Part shown: positions 19,024-27,494 of the stretch, in pieces | Layout of the letters: every line of letters begins with the position of its first letter | Numbering within the stretch: position 1 is the stretch's first letter | From: Fulvimarina sp039652615 | GTDB taxonomy: Bacteria; Pseudomonadota; Alphaproteobacteria; Rhizobiales; Rhizobiaceae | NCBI RefSeq assembly: GCF_039652615.1 | Contig: NZ_JBDJAC010000013.1 | Span: 43,646 to 107,645 of the forward strand | Length of the DNA stretch: 64,000 nt | Direction: 5' to 3' | The notes under the pieces: generated by a model | Databases searched by the model: none | Told to the model about the DNA's origin: nothing | The model's input: the letters and a program-made list of their open reading frames with translations, nothing else | Program-made: the position numbers and the translations under genes

Positions 19024-19956
19024 TCAGAAGATCCGTTCGTGATTGTCTTCGGTGCGGCGCTCGACGATAAAGACCCGCAAGGCTTCCAGCGCGTCGCCGA
19101 TGCGGTCGGACCGCAAGGGCGAACCGTTCTGACCCTTGGCGCTACGCCCACCGCTGACGAAGGTTCCCTCATAGCTGACATCGTAGCGCTGCGCCGCCTC
19201 CCCCGTCAGACGGATGGCGATCCCGGTGAGCGCCTGGCCCATGCCCCGACTGCCGCAGATCTCGCCGCTGCGGATCCAGGGCGTCTCGACGCCATTGGCC
19301 GTGACGGCCTTATATTCCAGGCTGGCGCGGGAAATGCTTTCGAGCGGGGTGATGGATACGGCCTCGATCCAGTTTCCCTGGCCCTGAAGACCGGCCCAGC
19401 CGAGGTCGGAGACACGCATGTCGCCATAGCGCTGTACATGGACGAGAACCTCGCAGCGAAGGACGTTCTGGCCCATCAGGCTGCCGGGGGACTGCGCAGG
19501 CGTGCCGTGCCGAGCCGTTTCGTTCCGGGACGTTGCGACCTCAGGACGGCTGGAAAGGCCGGGTGTTGCCTGCGCGCCGGAAAAGGCAAGGGCGGGCTGC
19601 GCCGACGCTTTCGGGGCATCCGCGTCGATCCGCTGGAGATTGATGCCGATGGATGCGTCCGGGTGATCGGCCGGCTTCAGGGAGATGAAGGCAAGCGACG
19701 CCTCGCCACCTGTGATGCGAACGACAGCCGCCTCGCCGACGCGGGACAGCAAGGGCGAGGTCTTGGAGCCCAGAAGGTCGACATGGCCGTCACCGGCAAC
19801 CGGAACGATATGCAGCGCCGGAAGTGACATCTTATCCTTCGCGTTCAGGAAACGGTTTTCGGTGATGGTGACCGAATACAGCCCCGGAGAGAAGGCGAAG
19901 ATCTGCGTCGAGGAGCCGACCTTCTCAGAAGATTTCGCGGGATGACTGGCGTCCAT
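19024..19956 (-). CDS. hypothetical protein with ChW-like hydrophobic repeats
   Basis: 310-residue protein not confidently assigned. The C-terminal 150 residues hold repeats resembling the ChW (clostridial hydrophobic W) pattern: VLVHVQRYGDMRVSDLGWAG, then GNWIEAVSITPLESISRASL, LEYKAVTANGVETPWIRSGE, GMGQALTGIAIRLTG, YDVSYEGTFVSGGRSAKGQN and ALEALRVFIVE. The N-terminal half has a beta-rich segment with LYSVTITENRFLN. ChW repeats are thought to mediate surface or carbohydrate interactions in Gram-positive bacteria. No Sec signal or RTX motif is visible. It lies directly downstream of the 1043-residue glycosyltransferase (30 bases apart), so it may join glycan assembly or surface display. An AAGGA precedes the ATG. 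Confidence 0.6.
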   Translation of the reverse strand: MDASHPAKSSEKVGSSTQIFAFSPGLYSVTITENRFLNAKDKMSLPALHIVPVAGDGHVDLLGSKTSPLLSRVGEAAVVRITGGEASLAFISLKPADHPDASIGINLQRIDADAPKASAQPALAFSGAQATPGLSSRPEVATSRNETARHGTPAQSPGSLMGQNVLRCEVLVHVQRYGDMRVSDLGWAGLQGQGNWIEAVSITPLESISRASLEYKAVTANGVETPWIRSGEICGSRGMGQALTGIAIRLTGEAAQRYDVSYEGTFVSGGRSAKGQNGSPLRSDRIGDALEALRVFIVERRTEDNHERIF

Positions 19957-19985
19957 GAAAAGATCCTTTGTCCGATTCCATCACA

Positions 19986-22900
19986 TCAATGACGGCGTTC
20001 GAAAGTTTGTTCGGTGGTGTTCTTAGCCTTGACGGCGAAGCCTGTGAAGGCGGGACGCTTCCAGGCAAGCAGAGCATCGTTTACCATGGCGGGCGTCGTT
20101 TCGAGCGGCAGAAGTCGGCCGCCTCCATGGTCTTTTATCCGTTCGGCGATCGAGCCGAGATCGAAGGCAAGCACCTCAAGCCCGCTCCGCCAGACATCGC
20201 TCAGCGTATAGGACCATGTCTCGGGACAGACCGAGGGGAGAAGCACCAGTTCTGCATGTGAGGCGGCGAGCAGCGTCGGCAACTCATCCGCTTCATAAGT
20301 TCCGGTGACGAACACCTTGCGCGTCGCGAACAGGGCATGGTCGTCCTCGCTGTTGCCGAGCAGAACGAAATCGAGCGGCAACCTGCGGGCCTTCGCATCC
20401 TCGGCGCAGGCCTTCAGAATCTCGAAACCCTTGTGAAAACCGATGGCGCCCGGCACGGCGACGACAAGCGGCTCGGCCTCCCGGCTTCCCTCCACGTGGG
20501 CGATGCGGGAGAGCGGCCGGACCTCGTCCCAGGGGGTCACCGTCATCGTTTTCTTCCCCAGAAACGGTTCGAGCCGGGCGGCGACGTCACGGCAAGGCAC
20601 GACCACTCGTCCCGCACCCGCAAAGAAGGCTCGACTGCGCTCGCGAAGCTCGGCGACCGAAATCGGTTCATGGGAAATCGAGCCGAACGATGTCACGCAC
20701 TTGACGCAGACGGCAGCGTCCGGCGCTCCGCAATATCGCCCCGATCCGTCGACCAGGGCCATTCTCGGACAGATCCATGAATAATCGTGGACGACGATCT
20801 CGTAGGGCACGTCGAGCAGGGCGGGCAGATCGAAGATCCGGGGATGGTGATGGAGCATGTGGTGAATTTCGAGCCGCTGGATATCGAGGCTGCGCAGGAG
20901 GCGAAGCAAGGCGTCGAATTCGTCTTCCGCAAAGACCAGGTCCTCGAGATCGGGTTGATCCTCGAGTGTCAGCTTGCACCGCCCCGGTTGGGTTTGATCG
21001 TCTTCCGGAGCAGGCGGCAGGGACCGAAGCGTCAGAACCCGGTGACCCTGCGAGGAAAGCACTTCAGCCCGCTCGCCGACATGGGTCGCAACCCCTCCGC
21101 TGAGTCCCATGGTGACCAGAAGAACCGCCGGCGGCCCGGCTTGCAGCCGGGCAAGGTCGATGCGGCGGCGGGCGGGAGCCAGGGGATCGTTTCCGATATG
21201 GCGCGCCACCAGCGCATCGTAGCCCGGATACAGCCGCTCGATGAGCAGGCCATTGCGATGGGACAGGATCTTTCGCTGGGGCCCGAAGGACCGCTCTCCC
21301 AGATGGCCGACGAAGACGTCGGCCGCGACGACGTTCCGGAAGCCGAGGGCCGAGGCGCGCAGGCAGAAATCGTTCTCCTCGCCATAACCGCGGCCGAAGG
21401 AGAGATCGTCGAGACGCCCGACGGCGGACAGGCAATCGGCCCGCACATAGAGGCAGTGGCCGACACCGGTCGGAACGTCGACGACGTCGCCGGGATTGGC
21501 CTTCGCGACCACCCTGTCGATCGCCGCGATCGTTTCGGCATTCTGGTCGCGGGTTCCGGCTGCATAACCGGCGATGCTTCCCGAGGGGGCTAGTGCGGTA
21601 ACGGTGCCGATATCGGGGGCGCGGTGGCAGGCCGCCGTCAGACGGGTTAGCCAGTCGCCGGCGACGATCGAGTCGGCATTGAGAAGAACGATGTCGAAAC
21701 CCGCAAGCATCTCCAGCCCGCGATTGACCGAGCGAGGATAGCCGAGATTAACGGTGTTGCGCAGGAGTTCAATCCGGCCTTGCCGTTCGAGTTGGGCGAG
21801 ATCATCCGACAGATCCGGATCGGGCGAGGCGTCGTCGATGACGAGGATGCGAACATCCGATGAAACCGTATCGATCACCGAAGTGAGGCAGGCAAGCGTC
21901 TCCTCGCGACCGTCATAGACGGGCACGAGAACAGCCCTCGGCGCGTCAAGAACCGGACCGGACGGGTCACGCTCCCGCAGCCCGCCACGACCAGCCTCGA
22001 TCGGCGCTTTGGCGATAGCCTCCCAAAGGACGCCGTCGTCGCGCATGCCGGATCGGATGCCGGAGCGTCGAAAGGGAGCGAGCGCAAGAGCTTGCCTCGA
22101 TCGACCTTCTATCATCTGGGGTGAGCCCGAGAGGGACACGCCCAGTGCTTTGAAGGCGATCCGTCCCGGCTCAAGTTCGTGCCGCTCCAGCTCGAACGTG
22201 AAACCACAGGACCAAGACGAACTTCCGAGCGACTGGGCAACATCGCTCCGCTCCTCAGCTGCCAGCGTGAGCGTCCGCCCCTTTGTATCCTCAGCCACGA
22301 CGTTCAGAGACCGGTCTGGATCACCCGGTGCCCAGGCCCAGCCGCCGATGCCGTTCTTGTCTTCGCCAACCATACCGCGCACGACGGGCCGGGCGGGAAG
22401 CGCAATCGGCGAGCCGAGCCATTCGTGATCGGCGCTGAGCAATCGCAGTCGCCCCTCGTCCGGCAGGGCGCGGTGGGATAGACGCAGCCTCAGGATATCG
22501 CCAGCGTCTTCGAATTGCGCGACATCCCGAAGAGGCCGCCTTCGCTCCGGTTCACCGGCCTTGCGCCAGGCGATTTCGGCCTCAGGCAGGTTGTCGGGGT
22601 GCAGCGCGCCCACAAGGCCGCCCTCCCCCGTGACCGAGATCCAACCTCTGAAGTCCGGTGAACAGCGCAGGACATGATCAAGCTGCGCGATTGCCTCACC
22701 CGAGAGCGCTCCCAGCAGAGCCAGGGAATTCCCAAGGTCGTGAAGGGCTTCGGCGTCTTCGAGAGCCTCGGCGGCACGCAGGCCAACCGTCAGGAGGGTC
22801 GCGTCCGGGCCGCACGTTGTTCGCGCCTTGCGCAGGATTGCAAGCACGTCTCCGGGGCGTCCGGCAGCCCAGGCGATTGCCGCGTTCAATGTAAGGTAAT

Positions 22901-23117
22901 CCAGGCGTTCCGGCCGCAAGCGCATGAGGCGCATGCCATGGATCCAGCCCGCGCCGTAATCCTGACGAGCCAGATCGATGCGAACGAGACCGGCGACCGC
23001 CGTGAGATGGTGCTCGTGAACGGCAAGCAGATCGCGTGCCAGTCGCTCCGCGGACGGGTCGTTCGTGCTGATGAGGCCGGACAGTGCCGCAGCTTTATCG
23101 GAAAAGACGAATGCCAT
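19986..23117 (-). CDS. large multidomain glycosyltransferase (GT2 plus GT4)
   Basis: 1043-residue cytosolic enzyme with two catalytic units. An N-terminal TPR-like helical section (about 1-165) is followed by a beta-rich linker. Then comes a GT2 GT-A domain beginning VLVPVYDGREETLACLTSVI (about 395), with VIDDASPDPDL, LLNADSIVAGDWL and FGRGYGEENDFCLRA (about 570). A GT4-type GT-B part follows, with LLVTMGLSGGVATHV (about 665), VHDYSWICPRM and LLPSVCPETWSYTLSDVW (about 980). Similar giant enzymes build repeating surface glycans or glycosylate secreted proteins. It sits immediately downstream of the small RTX gene, separated by a strong terminator, and upstream of the ChW-like gene. Sugar specificity is unknown. 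Confidence 0.88.
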   Translation of the reverse strand: MAFVFSDKAAALSGLISTNDPSAERLARDLLAVHEHHLTAVAGLVRIDLARQDYGAGWIHGMRLMRLRPERLDYLTLNAAIAWAAGRPGDVLAILRKARTTCGPDATLLTVGLRAAEALEDAEALHDLGNSLALLGALSGEAIAQLDHVLRCSPDFRGWISVTGEGGLVGALHPDNLPEAEIAWRKAGEPERRRPLRDVAQFEDAGDILRLRLSHRALPDEGRLRLLSADHEWLGSPIALPARPVVRGMVGEDKNGIGGWAWAPGDPDRSLNVVAEDTKGRTLTLAAEERSDVAQSLGSSSWSCGFTFELERHELEPGRIAFKALGVSLSGSPQMIEGRSRQALALAPFRRSGIRSGMRDDGVLWEAIAKAPIEAGRGGLRERDPSGPVLDAPRAVLVPVYDGREETLACLTSVIDTVSSDVRILVIDDASPDPDLSDDLAQLERQGRIELLRNTVNLGYPRSVNRGLEMLAGFDIVLLNADSIVAGDWLTRLTAACHRAPDIGTVTALAPSGSIAGYAAGTRDQNAETIAAIDRVVAKANPGDVVDVPTGVGHCLYVRADCLSAVGRLDDLSFGRGYGEENDFCLRASALGFRNVVAADVFVGHLGERSFGPQRKILSHRNGLLIERLYPGYDALVARHIGNDPLAPARRRIDLARLQAGPPAVLLVTMGLSGGVATHVGERAEVLSSQGHRVLTLRSLPPAPEDDQTQPGRCKLTLEDQPDLEDLVFAEDEFDALLRLLRSLDIQRLEIHHMLHHHPRIFDLPALLDVPYEIVVHDYSWICPRMALVDGSGRYCGAPDAAVCVKCVTSFGSISHEPISVAELRERSRAFFAGAGRVVVPCRDVAARLEPFLGKKTMTVTPWDEVRPLSRIAHVEGSREAEPLVVAVPGAIGFHKGFEILKACAEDAKARRLPLDFVLLGNSEDDHALFATRKVFVTGTYEADELPTLLAASHAELVLLPSVCPETWSYTLSDVWRSGLEVLAFDLGSIAERIKDHGGGRLLPLETTPAMVNDALLAWKRPAFTGFAVKAKNTTEQTFERRH

Positions 23118-23125
23118 AACGTCCC

Positions 23126-23157
23126 AATAAAAAGGCTCGCACCGAAGTGCGAGCCCA
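23126..23157 (-). terminator. Rho-independent terminator after the small RTX gene
   Basis: Read on the minus strand, GGCTCGCAC-TTCG-GTGCGAGCC is a perfect 9-bp stem with a stable UUCG tetraloop, followed by TTTTTATT. It lies between the RTX gene stop (23181) and the glycosyltransferase start (23117), so the RTX gene is a separate transcription unit. Confidence 0.92.
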
Positions 23158-23180
23158 CATTGCTGCCACTGCTGGCAAGA

Positions 23181-24059
23181 TTAGCCGAGCAGGATGTTCC
23201 CGCGAAGGGCGTCGACAGAGGTGTTCTGGATCGTGACCGAGATACCACCGTTGAAGTTCAGCGTGACAGATCCACCGCTGACCGATGCGTTCTGCAGAAG
23301 CGCGTCGACGCTGGTAACGCCAAGGCCCACGAAGGCCAGGGTGTCCGCCGTGCCGCCAGCACCGAAATCGGTGATGACATGCTTGCCACCCGTCGAGTCG
23401 AGCTTGGTGAACAGGAAGAGGTCCTTGCCTGCACCACCAGAGATCGTGCTCTGACCCTGCGCCGCGACGATCGTTTCCGCACCAGCGCTACCGAAGTAGA
23501 CGTTCTGACCGCTGACGAAGCCCGTCGTGGACCCGGCCGAGCCGGCGATCGTGTTCTGACCACCAGCGATGACACCGGTGTCGCCGGTTCCGACGAAGAC
23601 GTTGTTCTGGCCACCGAAGACGCCGATGACATCGGCACCCGCGCCACCATCGATCGTGGACTGCCCCGAAGCCGCGATGATCGTGTCATTGCCAGCGCCG
23701 GTTGCAAGGAAGTACTGCCCGCCGCCACTTGCAGCCGTACCGATGAGGTCGCCGCCTGTCGAACCGACGATCGTACCCGAGCCGGCACCACCGGCGATGG
23801 TCGCGGGCTGGTCGGCGACGACGAACGCGTTGGCCTGGCCACCGACCTGAACGACGGAGTTGGGAAGGTCAACGATGGTGACCGAGTTGTCGGGACCGCC
23901 GGCCAGGACCGGAGACGATGCCGAGCCTGCGTTCTGCGTCGTGTAGACGCCACCAGTAGCACTCCGGCCGTTGAGGATTGCCTTCGTTGCATCGGTGATG
24001 GACGGATTGCTGTTTACTGCAGCGCCGGCATTGGTCGTGCCGCCAGAAACTGTTGCCAT
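23181..24059 (-). CDS. small secreted RTX/calcium-binding beta-roll protein
   Basis: 292-residue Gly/Ala/Thr/Ser-rich protein, starting MATVSGGTTNAGAAV (ATG at 24059, GAGGGG upstream). There is no Sec signal and almost no charged residues apart from Asp in the repeats. RTX-like nonapeptides are seen at GGAGSGTIVG, TGAGNDTIIA, GGAGADVIGV and GGAGKDLFLF. The last is followed by TKLDSTGGKHVITDFGAGGT, the typical end of a beta-roll before a hydrophobic secretion tail (ISVTIQNTSVDALRGNILLG). It is a likely client of the type I exporter at 5994-9603 and could be an adhesin or S-layer-like surface protein. The strong terminator behind it suggests high, independent expression. Confidence 0.85.
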   Translation of the reverse strand: MATVSGGTTNAGAAVNSNPSITDATKAILNGRSATGGVYTTQNAGSASSPVLAGGPDNSVTIVDLPNSVVQVGGQANAFVVADQPATIAGGAGSGTIVGSTGGDLIGTAASGGGQYFLATGAGNDTIIAASGQSTIDGGAGADVIGVFGGQNNVFVGTGDTGVIAGGQNTIAGSAGSTTGFVSGQNVYFGSAGAETIVAAQGQSTISGGAGKDLFLFTKLDSTGGKHVITDFGAGGTADTLAFVGLGVTSVDALLQNASVSGGSVTLNFNGGISVTIQNTSVDALRGNILLG

Positions 24060-24400
24060 AGGAGGCCCCTCGAACAGGTTGAATTGACTGATTGTCGAGT
24101 GTGACTTAGCACCAAGAATGCTGCATCGCAATCTATAAAATGCAACGCCGTCTACTTTTGCTGTCGTTTACCAGTCGATCATCACGGCCTTACAGGCGAC
24201 CAGAGATGAAGTACGCGTTTTTGGCAACTTTTGACAGAATAGAATCGGTGTCGCCATGCGTGACAATCACTGAGACGCAGGATGTGATGTACGAAATCTT
24301 GGCATGGTCAATTGGTGAATATTAGCAGGAGGGTCAAAGCGCCCGATGCTTGTTCGACGCCATAGGGAAGGGTCAACGGTCCGCGCGAGCAGCCATTTTG
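24060..24400. other. AT-rich spacer between repA and the RTX gene with iteron-like 12-mers
   Basis: No gene is supported; a 61-codon plus-strand frame has no recognisable domain. The motif TTTTGACARRAT occurs at 24229-24240 and 24429-24440 on the plus strand, exactly 200 bases apart, and as a minus-strand copy at 24395-24407. The spacer must also contain the RTX gene promoter. The repeats could be short iterons or chance promoter-like TTGACA sites. Confidence 0.4.
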
Positions 24401-25759
24401 TCAAAAATCCTGGGAATGATGTACTTGATTTTGACAGGATACGGTGACCGATATGTCCGGTGTCTTCGTGTTGCGTTTCTGGAGAATGAGGATTTGCGCC
24501 TCGTGCTCTGGTTCAAGACGCAAGTCGTAGTCCGGAAGAAGGTCGGTCTGGCACTCCTCGACAAGACGCTTGATCACACCCCTGAATTTTTGAAATGAAA
24601 GGGAGGACCCGCTTCTGCGATGCACATCCTCGAGGCTGTGGATCGCCGTGCCCTCCCCGGCAGACTTGCAGGCAAGCCGGTAAATGAACTTGGCCAGTGG
24701 CCTCGTGATCAGAAAATAAGCCGGGTTGAGTGTCAGTACGGACTGCTTTTCGCTCGATGCGGTCACCCCATCGTAGACCCAGCTCGGAATTTCGATCTCG
24801 ACCCGTTCGACCCGGTTCTGCTGAGTTCTCGAAACGACGCGGAAGCGACCGATCAGGGGAAAGGACTCCGTCTCGCGACGACCGCCGTCCTTCAAATTGG
24901 TGATCTTGATGCGCGTCGCCTGAAGGCGATCGAGGGATTTTTCCAGCTCCAGATATTGTTTGCCACCGGAAGACCGCTGGCAGAAGCTCAGAATGTCGCT
25001 GAGGGTCGGACGATAGATGCGAGGCGGGAAAGGAAGAGCGAAGCCTTTGCTTCTGGCAGCCTCCATGGCCTGCATTTCCGCTGCGAGATGAGAGACCATG
25101 TGAATGAAGATGTCGTAGTCGTAGGCCGTGGCGAGGCCAACTTGACCGCCCCCCTCGATGGTCACCACGCTGTCTTCGAGCTCGTAGCGCAGAACCTTGT
25201 CGTTCACGGACTTGGAAAGGGAGAATGGAGCGATGTCCATCAGGTCCAGCTCGTCCTTGACGGACGCGGCATGTCCCAAAGGCACGAAGAACTGAGCGCC
25301 GACCTCGACCGGCCCGCTTGCCGCCGTGACGGGGGAACCGCTCGTGGCTTGTGTCTCCGGTTCTGCAGCTGGTTTCGCTCCGACCTCGACCAGGCCCAGT
25401 CGAATAGCATCCGCATAGGATCTGAGGGATTCCTCGTCGGGGCTCATGTCTTCGTCGCGAAGCTTCAGGTCAGCAATGCTCCGGCGCAGGTAAAAACGCC
25501 TGAGGCGGCTCAGCTGGTCCTTGCCCAACGGACTGCGATGTATCCCGCTGACCGACTGAATCTCTCGGACAAGGGTGTGCAGGTAAGCGTTTTTCTCGTG
25601 AAGGGAGAGCTTGGAAAAAGCCTCCCGGTCAAGAAGCTCCAGCTTGTGCTGCCGAGCCGTACCGTCGTCGGACAAAAGACTCTCCTGTTCGATCCGTTGG
25701 AGACAGGCGAACACTCGGGTCAGAACCAGAAAGACGGCAAATGCCCGTGCCGCTTCCAA
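24401..25759 (-). CDS. repA: plasmid replication initiator protein RepA (PF10134-like)
   Basis: 452-residue replication initiator that would bind the plasmid origin and recruit the host replisome. The conserved part (about 150-400) starts with FFVPLGHAASVKDELDLMDI and FSLSKS. It continues with VGLATAYDYDIFIHMVSHLA, SDILSFCQRSSGGKQYLELE (winged-helix region), DRLQATRIKITNL, TESFPLIGRF and LTLNPAYFLITRPLAKFIYR, all hallmarks of the replication initiator protein A family. The start is a TTG at 25759 with AGGAAAG upstream. The first 150 residues are helical and less conserved. No parA/parB genes adjoin it. It shows that the window is from a plasmid-like replicon or carries an integrated plasmid origin. 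Confidence 0.88.
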   Translation of the reverse strand: MEAARAFAVFLVLTRVFACLQRIEQESLLSDDGTARQHKLELLDREAFSKLSLHEKNAYLHTLVREIQSVSGIHRSPLGKDQLSRLRRFYLRRSIADLKLRDEDMSPDEESLRSYADAIRLGLVEVGAKPAAEPETQATSGSPVTAASGPVEVGAQFFVPLGHAASVKDELDLMDIAPFSLSKSVNDKVLRYELEDSVVTIEGGGQVGLATAYDYDIFIHMVSHLAAEMQAMEAARSKGFALPFPPRIYRPTLSDILSFCQRSSGGKQYLELEKSLDRLQATRIKITNLKDGGRRETESFPLIGRFRVVSRTQQNRVERVEIEIPSWVYDGVTASSEKQSVLTLNPAYFLITRPLAKFIYRLACKSAGEGTAIHSLEDVHRRSGSSLSFQKFRGVIKRLVEECQTDLLPDYDLRLEPEHEAQILILQKRNTKTPDISVTVSCQNQVHHSQDF

Positions 25760-26087
25760 GTCTTTCCTGGCGATTCACTGATCGCTTCCTGACAGCAGGT
25801 CAATATCAGCGATCCAGGCGCAGCAATTCCGTTTGCAGATAACGCTTCTTTTTATCATTTACCAAGCGTTATGTGACGTTTTCCGCACAGGTCCCCGTTC
25901 GCAAGACACCAATGCGAGACCCGTTACGTTCCCCGCAGCCCGTGCGGCGTCTGAGCATCGCTGAAATCCGTTCTGGCGAAGCGATCAGATTGATTTCGCA
26001 TGATTACGTGGGGTTGAGACTTGGCCACGGTTCAATTCATTTGCCCCGTGGTATCATCCGTCCGGTCATCCCAGATTGCGGAAACAC
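25760..26087. other. repA upstream region, candidate origin/control region
   Basis: 328 bases without a gene, containing an AT-rich core (25845-25865) flanked by an inverted repeat. Being directly upstream of repA, it is the natural place for its promoter and possibly the replication origin. No clear tandem iterons are visible. Confidence 0.45.
25839..25872. promoter_or_regulatory. 9-bp inverted repeat upstream of repA
   Basis: ATAACGCTT and AAGCGTTAT form a perfect 9-bp inverted repeat around a 16-base AT-rich centre. It lies about 80 bases upstream of the repA start codon. Such dyads commonly serve as autorepressor or initiator binding sites. Confidence 0.55.
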
Positions 26088-27494
26088 TCAGGCACCGCTG
26101 CGACTGGCACGGTCAGCCTGCGGATAGTTGCGCGCCAGCGTATCGCTCGCCGAGGGGTCGACCGGCCAGCGCACACTGTCCGCCTCGATATGACGCGTCT
26201 TGCGGGCGTAGATATAGGCATTGCCGTAGCCATGGTTGAACGGCATGTCGACGAAAGCGCCGCGCCGCTCTTCCGGATAGAGCCAGATCTTGTTGACCAT
26301 GCCCGCATCGATGATCTCGAAGCCGGTTTCGGGGCCGAAGAGGATTTTCAGCGCCTCGTCGGAGAAGCGCCAGAAATCGTTCGGCGTCTCGTGCAGGGGC
26401 CAGGTGTGGGGGGTGCTCTGGAAGACGAGACCGCCGGTCTTGAGCGAGCGGTTGACTGCGGCCGCGAAGAGCCAGGGATAGGCCAGGTGTTCCATGACCG
26501 AGAGCGAGAAGATCGCATCGACGCTCTCGGCCCCGAGAAGATCGTCGAGATAGTGGGCATCACCCACGACGTCGACATGGTCGGACGCATGGATGTCGAC
26601 GCTGAGGAAGCGTCCGGCCTTCGGCATGTAGCGGCGCATCGCCTGGCTCGCATCGCCGACCACACGGCCGCCGACCTCCACCACGGTTTTCTCCGGATCG
26701 TCGGCGGTGCGCACGAAATGCTTGAAGGAAACCGCTGCCTGGCTCTCCTCGCCGCCCTCAGCGGCCATCGCCTCGGTCATAGCCTCGTCCCATTCGTCGC
26801 GGCCTTTCCATGGGGTCGGCTGAAGGTCGCCGCGCGGCAGAGTGAGGGGGAGAAACATGGTTTCGTCGCCGGTTTGCCAGGAAATCCAGACCGGCGTTCC
26901 AACGCGCCAGGAAAGATAGCCGGTGAAGCGCGCGCGATCCTCACTGAGCGATTTGATGTCGAGGCCGGCGCTGTCCTCGCCGCAGATGAGACGCGCGGCG
27001 GCGATCTCGGCGGCAGGCCGTGCGATCTCGCCCTCGACGAAAAGCCCGTTCTTGTCGCACCAGAACCGCTTGGCGGTGACGAGAACCTCGCTCGCCGCCC
27101 GCTTGGGCAGGCAGGGAATGGATATCGGTTCGCGCTCGGCGCCGGCCAGCCTGTCGAAGGCGTCCCAAAGGGACCGGGCCGAGTGGGCATCCGCATCGAA
27201 GGCCACCGCCAGATCGAGGATCGCACCCTTTTCGACCGGCATCGGCGTGAAGGAGACCGGCACGCTTTCGCCAAGGGCTGTTTCCTGAAGCGACCAGGAT
27301 GCCCGCCGGCTTGCGCTGCTCGCCCTGTCGCGGATCAGAAGGTCGATCTGGCGCGCACCCTCGGGCTTCGTCCCGAGCGGCAGTTCGATTCCGCCGAGCC
27401 GCGCGACATCGCACCGGAAGCGTTCTGCGATCGCAAGACGGGGCCCACTGCCGCGACCGAAGGCGGAGCGAAGGGAGGTAACGAGTGAAGTCAT
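26088..27494 (-). CDS. protein with C-terminal SAM methyltransferase domain
   Basis: 468-residue protein. The first 250 residues are beta-rich without a recognised domain, with repeated phrases such as FWCDKNGLFVEGEI and FTGYLSWRVGTPVWISWQ. They resemble the non-catalytic linker in the 1043-residue glycosyltransferase. The last 200 residues are a Methyltransf_11-type fold: VVEVGGRVVG (motif I variant), FLSVDIHASDHVDVVGDAHY, VDAIFSLSVMEHLAYPWLF and THTWPLHETPNDFWRFSDEA. It overlaps the upstream SDR gene by ATGA. Likely a glycan methyltransferase carrying a carbohydrate- or protein-binding module; the substrate is unknown. Confidence 0.75.
   Translation of the reverse strand: MTSLVTSLRSAFGRGSGPRLAIAERFRCDVARLGGIELPLGTKPEGARQIDLLIRDRASSASRRASWSLQETALGESVPVSFTPMPVEKGAILDLAVAFDADAHSARSLWDAFDRLAGAEREPISIPCLPKRAASEVLVTAKRFWCDKNGLFVEGEIARPAAEIAAARLICGEDSAGLDIKSLSEDRARFTGYLSWRVGTPVWISWQTGDETMFLPLTLPRGDLQPTPWKGRDEWDEAMTEAMAAEGGEESQAAVSFKHFVRTADDPEKTVVEVGGRVVGDASQAMRRYMPKAGRFLSVDIHASDHVDVVGDAHYLDDLLGAESVDAIFSLSVMEHLAYPWLFAAAVNRSLKTGGLVFQSTPHTWPLHETPNDFWRFSDEALKILFGPETGFEIIDAGMVNKIWLYPEERRGAFVDMPFNHGYGNAYIYARKTRHIEADSVRWPVDPSASDTLARNYPQADRASRSGA

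Noticed and set aside
23181..24131. RTX gene start at 24131
   Set aside because: The extra 24 residues lack RTX character; ATG 24059 has a GAGGGG ribosome site.
24140..24325. 61-codon plus-strand frame beside repA
   Set aside because: No domain, no ribosome site; more likely part of the control region.
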